From Candidatus Latescibacterota bacterium (GTDB lineage Bacteria > Latescibacterota > 4484-107), in contig JAUWMS010000239.1 of the NCBI GenBank assembly GCA_030613045.1, positions 1 through 5,398 of the forward strand: 5,398 nt of DNA, in the 5' to 3' direction. Shown here in pieces: positions 1 to 5,116 of this stretch (its first letter is position 1; each line of letters begins with the position of its first letter). The translations under genes and the position numbers were made by a program. Below the pieces are notes generated by a model. It worked only from the letters and a program-made list of their open reading frames with translations. It was not told where the DNA came from and ran no database searches.

Positions 1-1
1 T

Positions 2-508
2 GCCATGCCCTTTTATGTATTATATGGGAAAGATAAACTGGGCATGGCAACCGAGCAAGTAGGCGTCTTGGTGGGTGCCCAGATGGCGGGCGCTATTGTG
101 TCGAACTTGATGTGGGCCCCATTGAGTGATCGAGTGGGGAATCGTATCGTGTGCATACTGACGGCCGCTACCGCCGGTATGATCCCCCTCTTAGCGCTGC
201 TATCCTCTACCGTTGGTTGGACGTTATTAATCGCTGTATTCGCACTGATCGGTGTTTCAACGAGCGGAGCGGGCATCGGTTTTACCAATTATTTGCTGGA
301 GATCGCTCCTGAAACTCTGCGCCCCGCTTATATTGCCCTGCGCGGGACGTTAGCGGGGGGTACGTTCGTCATGCCGATTTTTGGGGGCTTGATCGTAGAT
401 GTATATTCTTATCCGGCGGCCTTCGCAGTATCTTTGATCGCGCTGCTCATGGCGGTTGGGTTGTCCTTCAAGCTGAAACCGGTGCGGAGCGTTGGTATTT
501 TGCGGTGA
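2..508 (+). CDS. Major facilitator superfamily transporter, C-terminal part (5' end outside window)
   Basis: This is the C-terminal half of a 12-helix secondary transporter of the inner membrane; the substrate cannot be told. The frame is open to the left edge, so the first ATG seen (position 5) is probably internal. Counting from that Met, hydrophobic segments lie near residues 17-37, 47-67, 72-93, 114-134 and 136-156, which fits TM8-TM12, with the short piece before them the end of TM7. Between the first two is W37-APLSDRVGNR, the second copy of the MFS 'motif A' (G/A-x-x-x-D-R-x-G-x-R) expected in the loop between TM8 and TM9. The protein ends soon after the last helix in a short basic tail, as usual for the family. 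The next gene starts about 150 nt downstream with its own candidate promoter, so cotranscription is not required. Family assignment is confident; the subfamily is unknown. Confidence 0.85.
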   Translation, partial: AMPFYVLYGKDKLGMATEQVGVLVGAQMAGAIVSNLMWAPLSDRVGNRIVCILTAATAGMIPLLALLSSTVGWTLLIAVFALIGVSTSGAGIGFTNYLLEIAPETLRPAYIALRGTLAGGTFVMPIFGGLIVDVYSYPAAFAVSLIALLMAVGLSFKLKPVRSVGILR

Positions 509-526
509 AATGGAGCGCCCCGATGA

Positions 527-546
527 TTAGGGGACCTTGCCCCTGA
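527..546 (+). terminator. Weak terminator-like hairpin after the transporter gene
   Basis: AGGGG (529-533) can pair with CCCCT (540-544) over a 6-nt loop, extended by a U-G and a U-A pair. It lies 20 nt past the transporter stop codon. No T-run follows, so it is not a classical intrinsic terminator; it could be an mRNA 3' end stabiliser or chance. Confidence 0.25.
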
Positions 547-557
547 TCAAATAGTCC

Positions 558-586
558 TTGATAAAAGATGTTGAATGATGTAATTT
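558..586 (+). promoter_or_regulatory. Candidate sigma70-type promoter for the ferredoxin gene
   Basis: TTGATA (558-563, five of six matches to the -35 consensus) is followed after exactly 17 nt by TAATTT (581-586), a weaker -10 match. Transcription would start near 593, leaving a leader of about 70 nt before the ATG at 662. This is inferred from pattern only. Confidence 0.35.
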
Positions 587-643
587 TGCACTCTGAGGAA
601 GGTGTGGAAGTCCTTGGACGGAGCATTGACAACGCGGAGCGAT

Positions 644-655
644 GGAAGGAAGGGG
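644..655 (+). promoter_or_regulatory. Ribosome binding site deciding the ferredoxin start
   Basis: The purine run GGAAGGAAGGGG ends 6 nt before the ATG at 662. It favours that start over an in-frame GTG at 602, which would add 20 residues not typical of ferredoxins. Confidence 0.7.
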
Positions 656-661
656 ATAGTT

Positions 662-1162
662 ATGGTATATGTGAATAAAGATACGTGCACCGGATGCGGC
701 GTGTGTATGGACCACTGTCCGGTGGGGGCTATTCGATTGGTGGGCAGGGTGGCTACCATTGATCCGATGAAATGCACCGAGTGTGGGGCTTGTGTGGAGG
801 CTTGTCCCCGCGGGGCTATTATGATGGTCATGGAGCCGGTGGCAGAGGGGACGTCGGTTCCCAGTACGCGCCCGGTGTCTGAGATCGCCCGCGTTGAGCC
901 GCGTTCCGCCCCTGTTGCAACGCGTTCCGCGCCTGTTGTCCCGCGATCTAAAGTCATGCCCGCCGTAGGGACGGCGCTGGCGTTCTTAGGCCGTAAGGTG
1001 CTTCCTCTAATGGTGGATTATGTGTCCGGTGCGCTGGATCGGCGATCCGGGCAGCAGCAGGGCGATTCTCTTGGGAGTGCGTCTAGAAACACCGGGAGGG
1101 CTGCTGGTAGAGGGGGTGGTAGGGGAGGAGGAAGGGGTCGGAGGGGAAAAAGATGGGGTTGA
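662..1162 (+). CDS. 2x[4Fe-4S] ferredoxin-like protein with long Gly/Arg-rich C-terminal tail
   Basis: This is a predicted 166-residue cytoplasmic electron carrier. Two classical cluster motifs are visible: C9-x2-C12-x2-C15-x3-C19-P and C38-x2-C41-x2-C44-x3-C48-P, each followed by a G-A-I turn. That is the standard bacterial dicluster ferredoxin fold, complete within the first 55 residues. The remaining two thirds is unusual. It has an Ala/Pro/Val linker with a repeated RSAPV word (81-92), then a stretch at about 98-128 that could form an amphipathic or membrane-associating helix (core FLGRKVLPLMVDYV), and finally a tail at 146-166 made of Gly and Arg (RGGGRGGGRGR). From memory, ferredoxins with a similar helix after the clusters occur near NifB/Mrp-type metal-cofactor genes in anaerobes; that link is an inference and no such gene is in this window. 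The TrmO gene follows after 185 nt. Start chosen at 662 on the strength of the Shine-Dalgarno. Confidence 0.85.
   Translation: MVYVNKDTCTGCGVCMDHCPVGAIRLVGRVATIDPMKCTECGACVEACPRGAIMMVMEPVAEGTSVPSTRPVSEIARVEPRSAPVATRSAPVVPRSKVMPAVGTALAFLGRKVLPLMVDYVSGALDRRSGQQQGDSLGSASRNTGRAAGRGGGRGGGRGRRGKRWG
901..938 (+). repeat. 21-nt tandem duplication inside the ferredoxin linker
   Basis: Two 17-nt blocks, GCGTTCCGCCCCTGTTG (901-917) and GCGTTCCGCGCCTGTTG (922-938), differ at one base and are offset by 21 nt. The unit is in frame and encodes a 7-residue repeat starting RSAPV. It looks like a recent slippage or duplication event in a linker with little constraint. Confidence 0.7.
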
Positions 1163-1172
1163 GGGCACTGTC

Positions 1173-1209
1173 GTCAGCAGCCCACGCCATAAACTCGTGG
1201 GCGGCCGGC
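1173..1209. repeat. Hairpin repeat, copy 1 (GCCCACG stem)
   Basis: GCCCACG (1180-1186) and CGTGGGC (1196-1202) form a perfect 7-bp stem with a 9-nt loop. Pairing can be extended outward with mismatches to 1173/1209. The left side, GTCAGCAGCCCACG (1173-1186), recurs exactly as a reverse complement at 5210-5223. There is no T-run after it, so it is not a simple terminator although it lies just past the ferredoxin stop. It could be a REP-type element or a remnant IS200/IS605-family end. Confidence 0.55.
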
Positions 1210-1270
1210 TATCCCTTTGAACCCTCGACAGAGCAGCAGCCTGATAGTTTGAAGGGGATGTGAACAATGA

Positions 1271-1333
1271 GTCATTCGTCATTAGGGGGAGTGGGGGGGC
1301 ACTGATGCCCAATGCCCAATGCCCAATGTCCAG
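1271..1333. repeat. Two-arm short-word inverted element 1 (7-nt words)
   Basis: The left arm holds GTCATTC GTCATTA (1271-1284). After a G-rich spacer (1285-1305) the right arm holds three exact TGCCCAA units (1306-1326) and a diverged TGTCCAG (1327-1333). Read on the other strand the right arm is GACATTG GGCATTG GGCATTG, so both arms repeat a GnCATTn 7-mer in opposite orientations. The element runs directly into the ribosome binding site of the TrmO gene. Confidence 0.65.
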
Positions 1334-1340
1334 GGGAGGT
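1332..1340 (+). promoter_or_regulatory. Ribosome binding site deciding the TrmO start
   Basis: AGGGGAGGT sits 7 nt before the ATG at 1348. The upstream in-frame ATG at 1312 lies inside the TGCCCAA tandem repeat and has no such site. Confidence 0.65.
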
Positions 1341-1347
1341 ATGGGCT

Positions 1348-1872
1348 ATGGGCTCGTTTCACGAAGACAAAGGGATAGATGAGATTATGGATGAGATAAG
1401 GTACAAGCCCATCGGAGTCATTCACTCCCCATTCAAAAAACCTAAAGGAACACCTATTCAACCTCCTGGCGCCCAGGGGATCGGAGGAACGGTTGAGGTA
1501 TTCGCAGAATATGCGGAAGGATTGAAAGATGTCGAGGGTTTTTCTCATATTATCCTGATCTACCATTTCCATTTATCTAAGCGATCGCCCTTGAAGGTAA
1601 AGCCCTATATGGATGATGAAGAGCACGGAGTCTTTGCCATGCGGGGGCCAAGCCGACCGAACGCTATCGGTCTCTCGGTGGTGCGTCTTATGGGGATCGA
1701 AGAGAACCTCCTCCGTATTCAGGATGTGGATATGGTGGATGGAACGCCATTGTTGGATATTAAGCCCTACGTACCCAAATTTGATAACCGAGAGGGTGAA
1801 AAAATAGGATGGCTTGAGAAAAATGTGCATAAACTTCCGACATCGAAAGACGATGGAAGATTCGTAAAATAA
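1348..1872 (+). CDS. trmO: TrmO-type tRNA (t6A37) N6-methyltransferase, single-domain form
   Basis: This family (TrmO/TsaA-like, beta-barrel SAM-dependent methyltransferase) methylates N6 of threonylcarbamoyl-adenosine at position 37 of certain tRNAs in the cytoplasm. The predicted 174-residue protein shows the family signatures in order: Y19KPIGVIHSPFK near the N-terminus; a Y-x-E-G-L-x-D-V-E-G-F-S-H-I block (55-68); IYHFH (71-75); GVFAMRGPSRPNAIGLS (94-110), the conserved R-x-P-x-R-P-N-x-I-G core; and D131GTPLLDIKPYVP (131-143). It lacks the C-terminal extension of the enterobacterial protein, as many short family members do. An alternative start at ATG 1387 would give 161 residues beginning just before the conserved YKPIG; 1348 is preferred for its Shine-Dalgarno. 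The first 14 or so residues are therefore the least certain part. Some members of this family have other or unknown substrates, so exact activity is inferred. Confidence 0.85.
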   Translation: MGSFHEDKGIDEIMDEIRYKPIGVIHSPFKKPKGTPIQPPGAQGIGGTVEVFAEYAEGLKDVEGFSHIILIYHFHLSKRSPLKVKPYMDDEEHGVFAMRGPSRPNAIGLSVVRLMGIEENLLRIQDVDMVDGTPLLDIKPYVPKFDNREGEKIGWLEKNVHKLPTSKDDGRFVK

Positions 1873-1913
1873 GGGATGCGACGTGGGACAGATGTTCTAT
1901 CGGGACGTCGGAA

Positions 1914-1991
1914 TTAGCCGCGAAGGACGCTAAGGCACGCTAAAGACTTCTCAGGTTTTTTTTCGTGTATCTTCGTGCTCTTAGCGGCTAA
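1914..1991. repeat. Two-arm short-word inverted element 2, with 12-nt terminal inverted repeats
   Basis: The ends TTAGCCGCGAAG (1914-1925) and CTTAGCGGCTAA (1980-1991) are inverted repeats matching at 11 of 12 positions. Inside, the left arm repeats CGCGAAGGA, CGCTAAGGCA, CGCTAAAGA (1919-1946). The right arm, read in reverse complement, repeats CACGAAG-type words of about 10 nt. A run of eight T (1956-1963) lies between the arms. Words of this CGAAG/CTAAG type are, from memory, common in intergenic DNA of several environmental phyla. The element ends 10 nt before the ribosome binding site of the YggS gene, and any translation start inside it (GTG 1975) is an artefact. Confidence 0.7.
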
Positions 1992-2001
1992 ATGGCATGT
2001 C

Positions 2002-2011
2002 GGAAAGGGGG
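2002..2011 (+). promoter_or_regulatory. Ribosome binding site deciding the YggS start
   Basis: GGAAAGGGGG lies 8 nt before the ATG at 2020. The longer in-frame reading from GTG 1975 begins inside the repeat element and has no such site. Confidence 0.65.
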
Positions 2012-2019
2012 ATAAGACG

Positions 2020-2682
2020 ATGACGGATATAGAAGCGAACTACGAGGAAATTAGAAAGGGCCTCCCCGATCACGTCACCGTGGTAGCGGCGGCGAAGACG
2101 CGCACGGTCGAAGAGGTCGCCACTGCGGTTCGCGCCGGGATCACGGTGGCCGGTCACAATTATCTTCAGGAAGCGGGGAAGATGGTCGGAGCTTTCGGAA
2201 ACGAGGTGAAGTGGCACATGTTAGGGCACCTGCAGAAGAACAAGGTGAAGAAGGCCGTCCAGATCTTCGACGTGATAGAAACGGTGGATTCATGGGCTTT
2301 GGCGGAGTTGCTGGATCGGCATTGTGCCGCCATGGACAAGATCATGCCCATTCTGGTGGAGATCAACAGTGGACGGGAGCCCAACAAGACCGGCGTGTTT
2401 CCGGAGAAAGTGGACCATTTTGTCCAGCGGTTGGCCGATCTGCAGCACATCCGTGTACAGGGACTTATGACGATGGGGCCCCGATTTGGCGATCCCGAGA
2501 ATGCCCGGCCGTATTTTCTGGAGACGAAAGCAGCGTTTGATCGTCTTGCGGCGGCCGGGATTCCCCACATCGAAATGCGCTTTCTCTCCATGGGGATGAG
2601 CAACAGTTACGAAATAGCGGTCGAGGAGGGGAGCAACATGGTGAGGATCGGGACGAAGTTGTTTGGGCCACGGACAGAGTAA
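2020..2682 (+). CDS. yggS: YggS/PLPBP family pyridoxal 5'-phosphate homeostasis protein
   Basis: Members of this cytoplasmic family (UPF0001, TIM-barrel fold like the N-domain of alanine racemase) bind PLP and buffer vitamin B6 and amino/keto acid pools; no catalytic reaction is established. The predicted 220-residue length is typical. K26 in VVAAAKTRT is the expected Schiff-base lysine. Further signatures are WHMLGHLQKNK (65-75), the family's 'H-x-I-G-x-L-Q-x-N-K' block; VEINSGREPNKTG (113-125); GLMTMGP (148-154); LSMGMSNSYEIAVEEGSNM (189-207), the phosphate-binding S-M-G-M-S region; and RIGTKLFGPR (209-218). Two features depart from the usual pattern: the N-terminus is short, and the usual G-E-N-Y-V-Q-E is G45-H-N-Y-L-Q-E51, with His in place of Glu. 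It stands alone between two repeat elements and has no operon partner. Family assignment is very secure. Confidence 0.93.
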   Translation: MTDIEANYEEIRKGLPDHVTVVAAAKTRTVEEVATAVRAGITVAGHNYLQEAGKMVGAFGNEVKWHMLGHLQKNKVKKAVQIFDVIETVDSWALAELLDRHCAAMDKIMPILVEINSGREPNKTGVFPEKVDHFVQRLADLQHIRVQGLMTMGPRFGDPENARPYFLETKAAFDRLAAAGIPHIEMRFLSMGMSNSYEIAVEEGSNMVRIGTKLFGPRTE

Positions 2683-2710
2683 ATTTTCGCCTTCTATCAA
2701 ATCCCCGAAA

Positions 2711-2781
2711 GTGAGATTGTGAGACAATGAGACGGTGAGACCCACCTCCACCCATTTTCTCATTTTCTCATTTTCACATTT
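2711..2781. repeat. Two-arm short-word inverted element 3 (8-nt words)
   Basis: The left arm is four 8-mers in exact register: GTGAGATT, GTGAGACA, ATGAGACG, GTGAGACC (2711-2742). After a 10-nt C-rich spacer, the right arm is CATTTTCT, CATTTTCT, CATTTTCA, CATTT (2753-2781). On the other strand that is a series of ATGAGAAA-like units, so both arms carry a TGAGA word in opposite orientations. It ends 16 nt before the ribosome binding site of the DUF1684 gene. Confidence 0.65.
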
Positions 2782-2813
2782 GAGGGTCCCATCGGGCTGG
2801 AGGTAAAACGGTT

Positions 2814-3374
2814 ATGGAGATTTCTACGTGGAAAGCAGATTTTGAGATAGAGCGTGAAGAGAAGGATCGTTTTTTTGCCGAACATGGGCAGTCGCCCATA
2901 CTTTCTGAAGATCGTCTGCGGTTTAGAGGATTGGCGTATTACCCCCCGGATCCGGCGTACCGGTTCGAGCTCGAACTCCATGAGCACCAGGAAAAGGAGA
3001 CGCTGACGATGGAAATGAGCCATGGCAGTGCACGAAAGTTCCTTCGCTGGGGGGAATTTCGATTCAACATCGGGGACGAGGAGTGCACGCTTCAGGCCTA
3101 TAAGGGGGCATCCGAAGAGGAGAGGCTGTTTGTTCCTTTCAGAGATGTGACCTCCGGGACGGAGACCTATGGGGCGGGGCGATACCTCGATCTTGATTCG
3201 GATAGAGATCGTACCCCTGAAGGGAAATGGATCCTCGATCTCAATAAGGCATACAATCCATGGTGTGCGTACAGTGAAGCTTACACCTGTCCTTTCGTAC
3301 TTTCAGAGAATTGGCTCAAGGTGTCTGTACGAGCTGGGGAGAAGACCTATCCCCCTCACAATCACAAGAAGTAA
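2814..3374 (+). CDS. DUF1684 family protein, short form
   Basis: This protein of 186 residues has unknown biochemical function but a recognisable C-terminal half typical of DUF1684. The signatures are PFRDVTSGTETYGAGRYLDL (108-127), LDLNKAYNPWCAY (141-153), a second conserved Cys in TCP (158-160), E165-N166 and RAGEK (173-177). The matching family consensus, from memory, is FRDxTSGxxTYxxGRYLD, then LDFNxAYNPxCAYxxxxTCPxPxxEN, then RAGE. The N-terminal half (1-105) is charged and rich in Glu and Arg, with no signal peptide or membrane helix, so it is predicted cytoplasmic; longer relatives in other phyla can be exported. The start ATG has TGGAGGT about 10 nt upstream. The stop codon is 20 nt before the sugar isomerase gene, and the close spacing suggests the two are cotranscribed and act on related metabolism. 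Family membership is confident; no reaction is claimed. Confidence 0.85.
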   Translation: MEISTWKADFEIEREEKDRFFAEHGQSPILSEDRLRFRGLAYYPPDPAYRFELELHEHQEKETLTMEMSHGSARKFLRWGEFRFNIGDEECTLQAYKGASEEERLFVPFRDVTSGTETYGAGRYLDLDSDRDRTPEGKWILDLNKAYNPWCAYSEAYTCPFVLSENWLKVSVRAGEKTYPPHNHKK

Positions 3375-3380
3375 CCTCAC

Positions 3381-3385
3381 AGGAG
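3381..3385 (+). promoter_or_regulatory. Ribosome binding site deciding the isomerase start
   Basis: AGGAG lies 9 nt before the ATG at 3395. The frame stays open upstream to a TTG at 3311 inside the DUF1684 gene, but there is no site for that start and the extra residues are the shadow of the neighbouring gene. Confidence 0.65.
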
Positions 3386-3394
3386 AATCAAGAA

Positions 3395-4660
3395 ATGAAC
3401 GATGTACAGAGAGGCGTTGTACGAATCAAGCCGGTCTATATCGGCATTCATCAGTACCGGGATGTATATGGTAGTGTCTGCTCGGCGGATGTAGAGGGAA
3501 CCCCTCCGATTCCCGCTCCCTCTATGCAGGAATTGGAGAAGGCCACCCAGGGGATGATAGATAGATTTCAGGAAGGCCTGGAGGTGAATTTCGTAGAGAT
3601 GGAGAAGCCTTTGATGGTCAAGGAACATGAAGATCTGAGGAGACTACCCGCCGAGCTGAGCTATGACGTAGATGCGCTGCTGGTGGAGGCCATTGGGAGT
3701 GCGCCTTTGGAACTTCGCGCCCTCTCACAGTGTGGATTGCCGATCATTCACAATGCCAGCGCCGACTTTCTGAGGGCCTTGCGGGTCAAGAAGTTTCTGA
3801 AGCAGAGCAAGTTCCTTTATATCGGCGAAATTCCTTCCTTCTCTGCACCGAATGGTCCCTGGGATTTCTCCGCTTTAGAGGAACGTCTCGGGGTTCGAGT
3901 GCGGCACATCGAAACGAACGAGTTTTTCCGTCAGTTCGATCGTTTTTCAGAGGAGGAAGTCAAGAAGGAACTGGAAATCTGGAAAAAGGACTTCGATGAA
4001 GTGCTCGAGCCTACGGAGCAACATTTGATGGATGCCACGCGGGTGTACCTTGCGCTTCGTGCGCTTTGCCGGAGAGAAGATGCCAACGGGCTGACGGTCA
4101 ACTGCGGTCGCTTCACGGAGGAAAGGCCGGTGGTCCCCTGTCTGGCGTTCGACAGGCTCATTGACGAAGGAATTATGTGTTCCTGCGAAGGGGATATTAC
4201 CGCGATGCTTTCTTCGTTTATGATCCACGCAGTCAGTGATCAGACGATGCTGATGGGCAACTTTGGTTCCCGGCCCGGATATTTTGGATGCAAAAAAGGC
4301 GAGGTAACCATCGAGCACGATATTATCCCTCGGTCTATGGCCTCACGAGGCTTCACCGTTCGGGATTATCATGGAAGAAAGTTTGGGGTTACGGGCTACG
4401 CGGAGATCAAAAAGGAGCCGATGACGCTGCTCAACGTGGACAAATCCCTGAATACAATCAGCGTCATTGAGGGAAAAATCAAGAGCAGCGAAGATGGGAT
4501 TCACTGTCGTATCATCATTCACATGAGCGTTGAAGGGGATGTCCAAGAAGTTCCTGAGATTATCGTTGGCTCTCAGCACGTCTCGATGACTTTCGGTCAC
4601 TGGCTTGGCGCTCTTAAGGAATTGGGGAATCTCCTCGATCTTGAGGTTCGGCATCTTTAA
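3395..4660 (+). CDS. L-fucose/L-arabinose isomerase-like protein
   Basis: The predicted 421-residue cytoplasmic protein resembles the FucI/AraA-fold aldose-ketose isomerases, which use a divalent metal to interconvert sugars such as L-fucose and L-fuculose. The N-terminal part has alpha/beta Rossmann-like character: VYIGIHQYRDVYG (14-26), DALLVEAIGSAPLELRALSQ (93-112), GLPIIHNAS (114-122), FLYIGEIPSF (140-149). The most diagnostic stretch is LTVNCGRFTEE (233-243), P248-C-L-A-F-D-R-L-I-D-E-G-I260, then C264-E-G-D267 and ITAMLSSFMIHAVSD (268-282). This follows the family pattern of a conserved Cys/Leu segment, a 'D-x-G-I' turn and 'C-E-x-D', with E265 and/or D267 as likely metal ligands. H308 in IEHDI and H395 in SQHVSMTFG (393-401) are candidates for the other ligands. 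It is shorter than true FucI (about 590 residues) and AraA (about 500), so the substrate may differ. It lies 20 nt downstream of the DUF1684 gene. Confidence 0.75.
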   Translation: MNDVQRGVVRIKPVYIGIHQYRDVYGSVCSADVEGTPPIPAPSMQELEKATQGMIDRFQEGLEVNFVEMEKPLMVKEHEDLRRLPAELSYDVDALLVEAIGSAPLELRALSQCGLPIIHNASADFLRALRVKKFLKQSKFLYIGEIPSFSAPNGPWDFSALEERLGVRVRHIETNEFFRQFDRFSEEEVKKELEIWKKDFDEVLEPTEQHLMDATRVYLALRALCRREDANGLTVNCGRFTEERPVVPCLAFDRLIDEGIMCSCEGDITAMLSSFMIHAVSDQTMLMGNFGSRPGYFGCKKGEVTIEHDIIPRSMASRGFTVRDYHGRKFGVTGYAEIKKEPMTLLNVDKSLNTISVIEGKIKSSEDGIHCRIIIHMSVEGDVQEVPEIIVGSQHVSMTFGHWLGALKELGNLLDLEVRHL

Positions 4661-4734
4661 GGGATCAGTCAAAGGGGCGGTGATGGTAATATTTAAGCCG
4701 ACCATATTTCTCTGCACGGTTTTAGGGTGGAAAT

Positions 4735-4763
4735 TTGACGGTGTCATCCTGTGGAAAGATAAA
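4735..4763 (+). promoter_or_regulatory. Candidate sigma70-type promoter for the small Cys protein
   Basis: TTGACG (4735-4740) is followed after 17 nt by GATAAA (4758-4763), a four-of-six -10 match. The -10 box falls in the left arm of repeat element 4, so the transcript would carry the right part of that element as its 5' leader. The A/T-rich repeat makes chance matches likely. Confidence 0.25.
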
Positions 4764-4821
4764 AGATAAAAGATGGGGGAAGGGAAGGGTCTTTTATCTT
4801 TCTACGTTCTACTTTTATCTT
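4755..4821. repeat. Two-arm short-word inverted element 4 (AAAGATA words), strong hairpin
   Basis: The left arm reads AAAGATA AAAGATA AAAGATG (4755-4775). The right arm (4790-4821) carries TCTTTTATCTTT and CTTTTATCTT around two TTCTAC/TCTACG words, and in reverse complement it is a series of AAGATAA/AAGTAGA/ACGTAGA 7-mers. AAAGATAAAAGA at 4762-4773 pairs perfectly over 12 bp with TCTTTTATCTTT (4790-4801) around a 16-nt loop of TGGGGGAAGGGAAGGG. The same left word at 4755-4766 can pair in a second register. It is located between the isomerase stop and the next small gene. Confidence 0.75.
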
Positions 4822-4849
4822 GCTTTTGGATGAGAAAGAGATCGTAGAA

Positions 4850-5077
4850 ATGGAAAAAAAAGACGTATGCCGATGGTATAACGAAACATCCGGCATGAAA
4901 AGGGCTTATGACCGGGGTTTGTTAGACAGAAAGTTGATAGAGGAATATTGTTGGAATGGCGGCAAAGGATGTGTCAGAAAGAAGCGGTTCGAGGAAGAGG
5001 GATACGTATCCCCGGATTACATCTTGCCCGATGGAACGATAGACGAGAAACTGAAGCGGTGGGTGGAGGAGTCATAG
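4850..5077 (+). CDS. Small Cys-containing protein of unknown function
   Basis: The predicted 75-residue soluble, highly charged protein has three cysteines: C7 in CRWYN, C34 in EEYCWNGG and C41 in GKGCVRKKRFEEEG. The arrangement C-x(26)-C-x(6)-C, the YCW and G-x-C-x-R-K context and the ending D56YILPDGTIDEKLKRW resemble, from memory, small conserved hypothetical proteins of anaerobic bacteria and archaea with a 'YC-x(n)-C-x-R' core. Metal or Fe-S binding is plausible but unproven, and a fourth ligand is not obvious. The frame extends upstream to TTG codons at 4826 and 4820, the latter inside the repeat element. ATG 4850 is preferred because a weak purine site (GAGAAAGAG, 4832-4840) lies 9 nt before it. 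Coding character is supported by a well-behaved charged composition ending in a terminal helix. No function is assigned. Confidence 0.7.
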   Translation: MEKKDVCRWYNETSGMKRAYDRGLLDRKLIEEYCWNGGKGCVRKKRFEEEGYVSPDYILPDGTIDEKLKRWVEES

Positions 5078-5116
5078 GGCCGCGCACCTGCTGCCTGGTT
5101 GGGGCGGTCGCCGGTT

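Noticed and set aside
547..957. 136-codon open frame on the minus strand over the ferredoxin gene
   Set aside because: It is the antisense shadow of the two Cys motifs and linker; composition is Thr/Ser/His-rich with no recognisable domain, and the + strand gene is certain.
1007..1312. 101-codon minus-strand frame with a Ser/Pro/Thr-rich stretch
   Set aside because: The low-complexity protein is just the complement of the G-rich Gly/Arg tail and gap; no ribosome site or known motif.
1879..1910. CGACGT / ACGTCG inverted repeat after trmO
   Set aside because: Only 6 bp with a 20-nt loop and no T-run; expected by chance in this composition.
1956..1963. Run of eight T as an intrinsic terminator of trmO
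   Set aside because: No stable GC-rich stem directly precedes it; it is better explained as the centre of the two-arm element.
2166..2763. Long minus-strand frames opposite the yggS gene
   Set aside because: yggS on the + strand has every family motif; the opposite frames show no domain.
2711..2781. Tandem words read as a miniature CRISPR array
   Set aside because: Units are 8 nt with no spacers of unique sequence and no Cas genes; repeats of this size are not CRISPR.
3947..4318. 123-codon minus-strand frame inside the isomerase gene
   Set aside because: Antisense shadow of a well-supported coding region.
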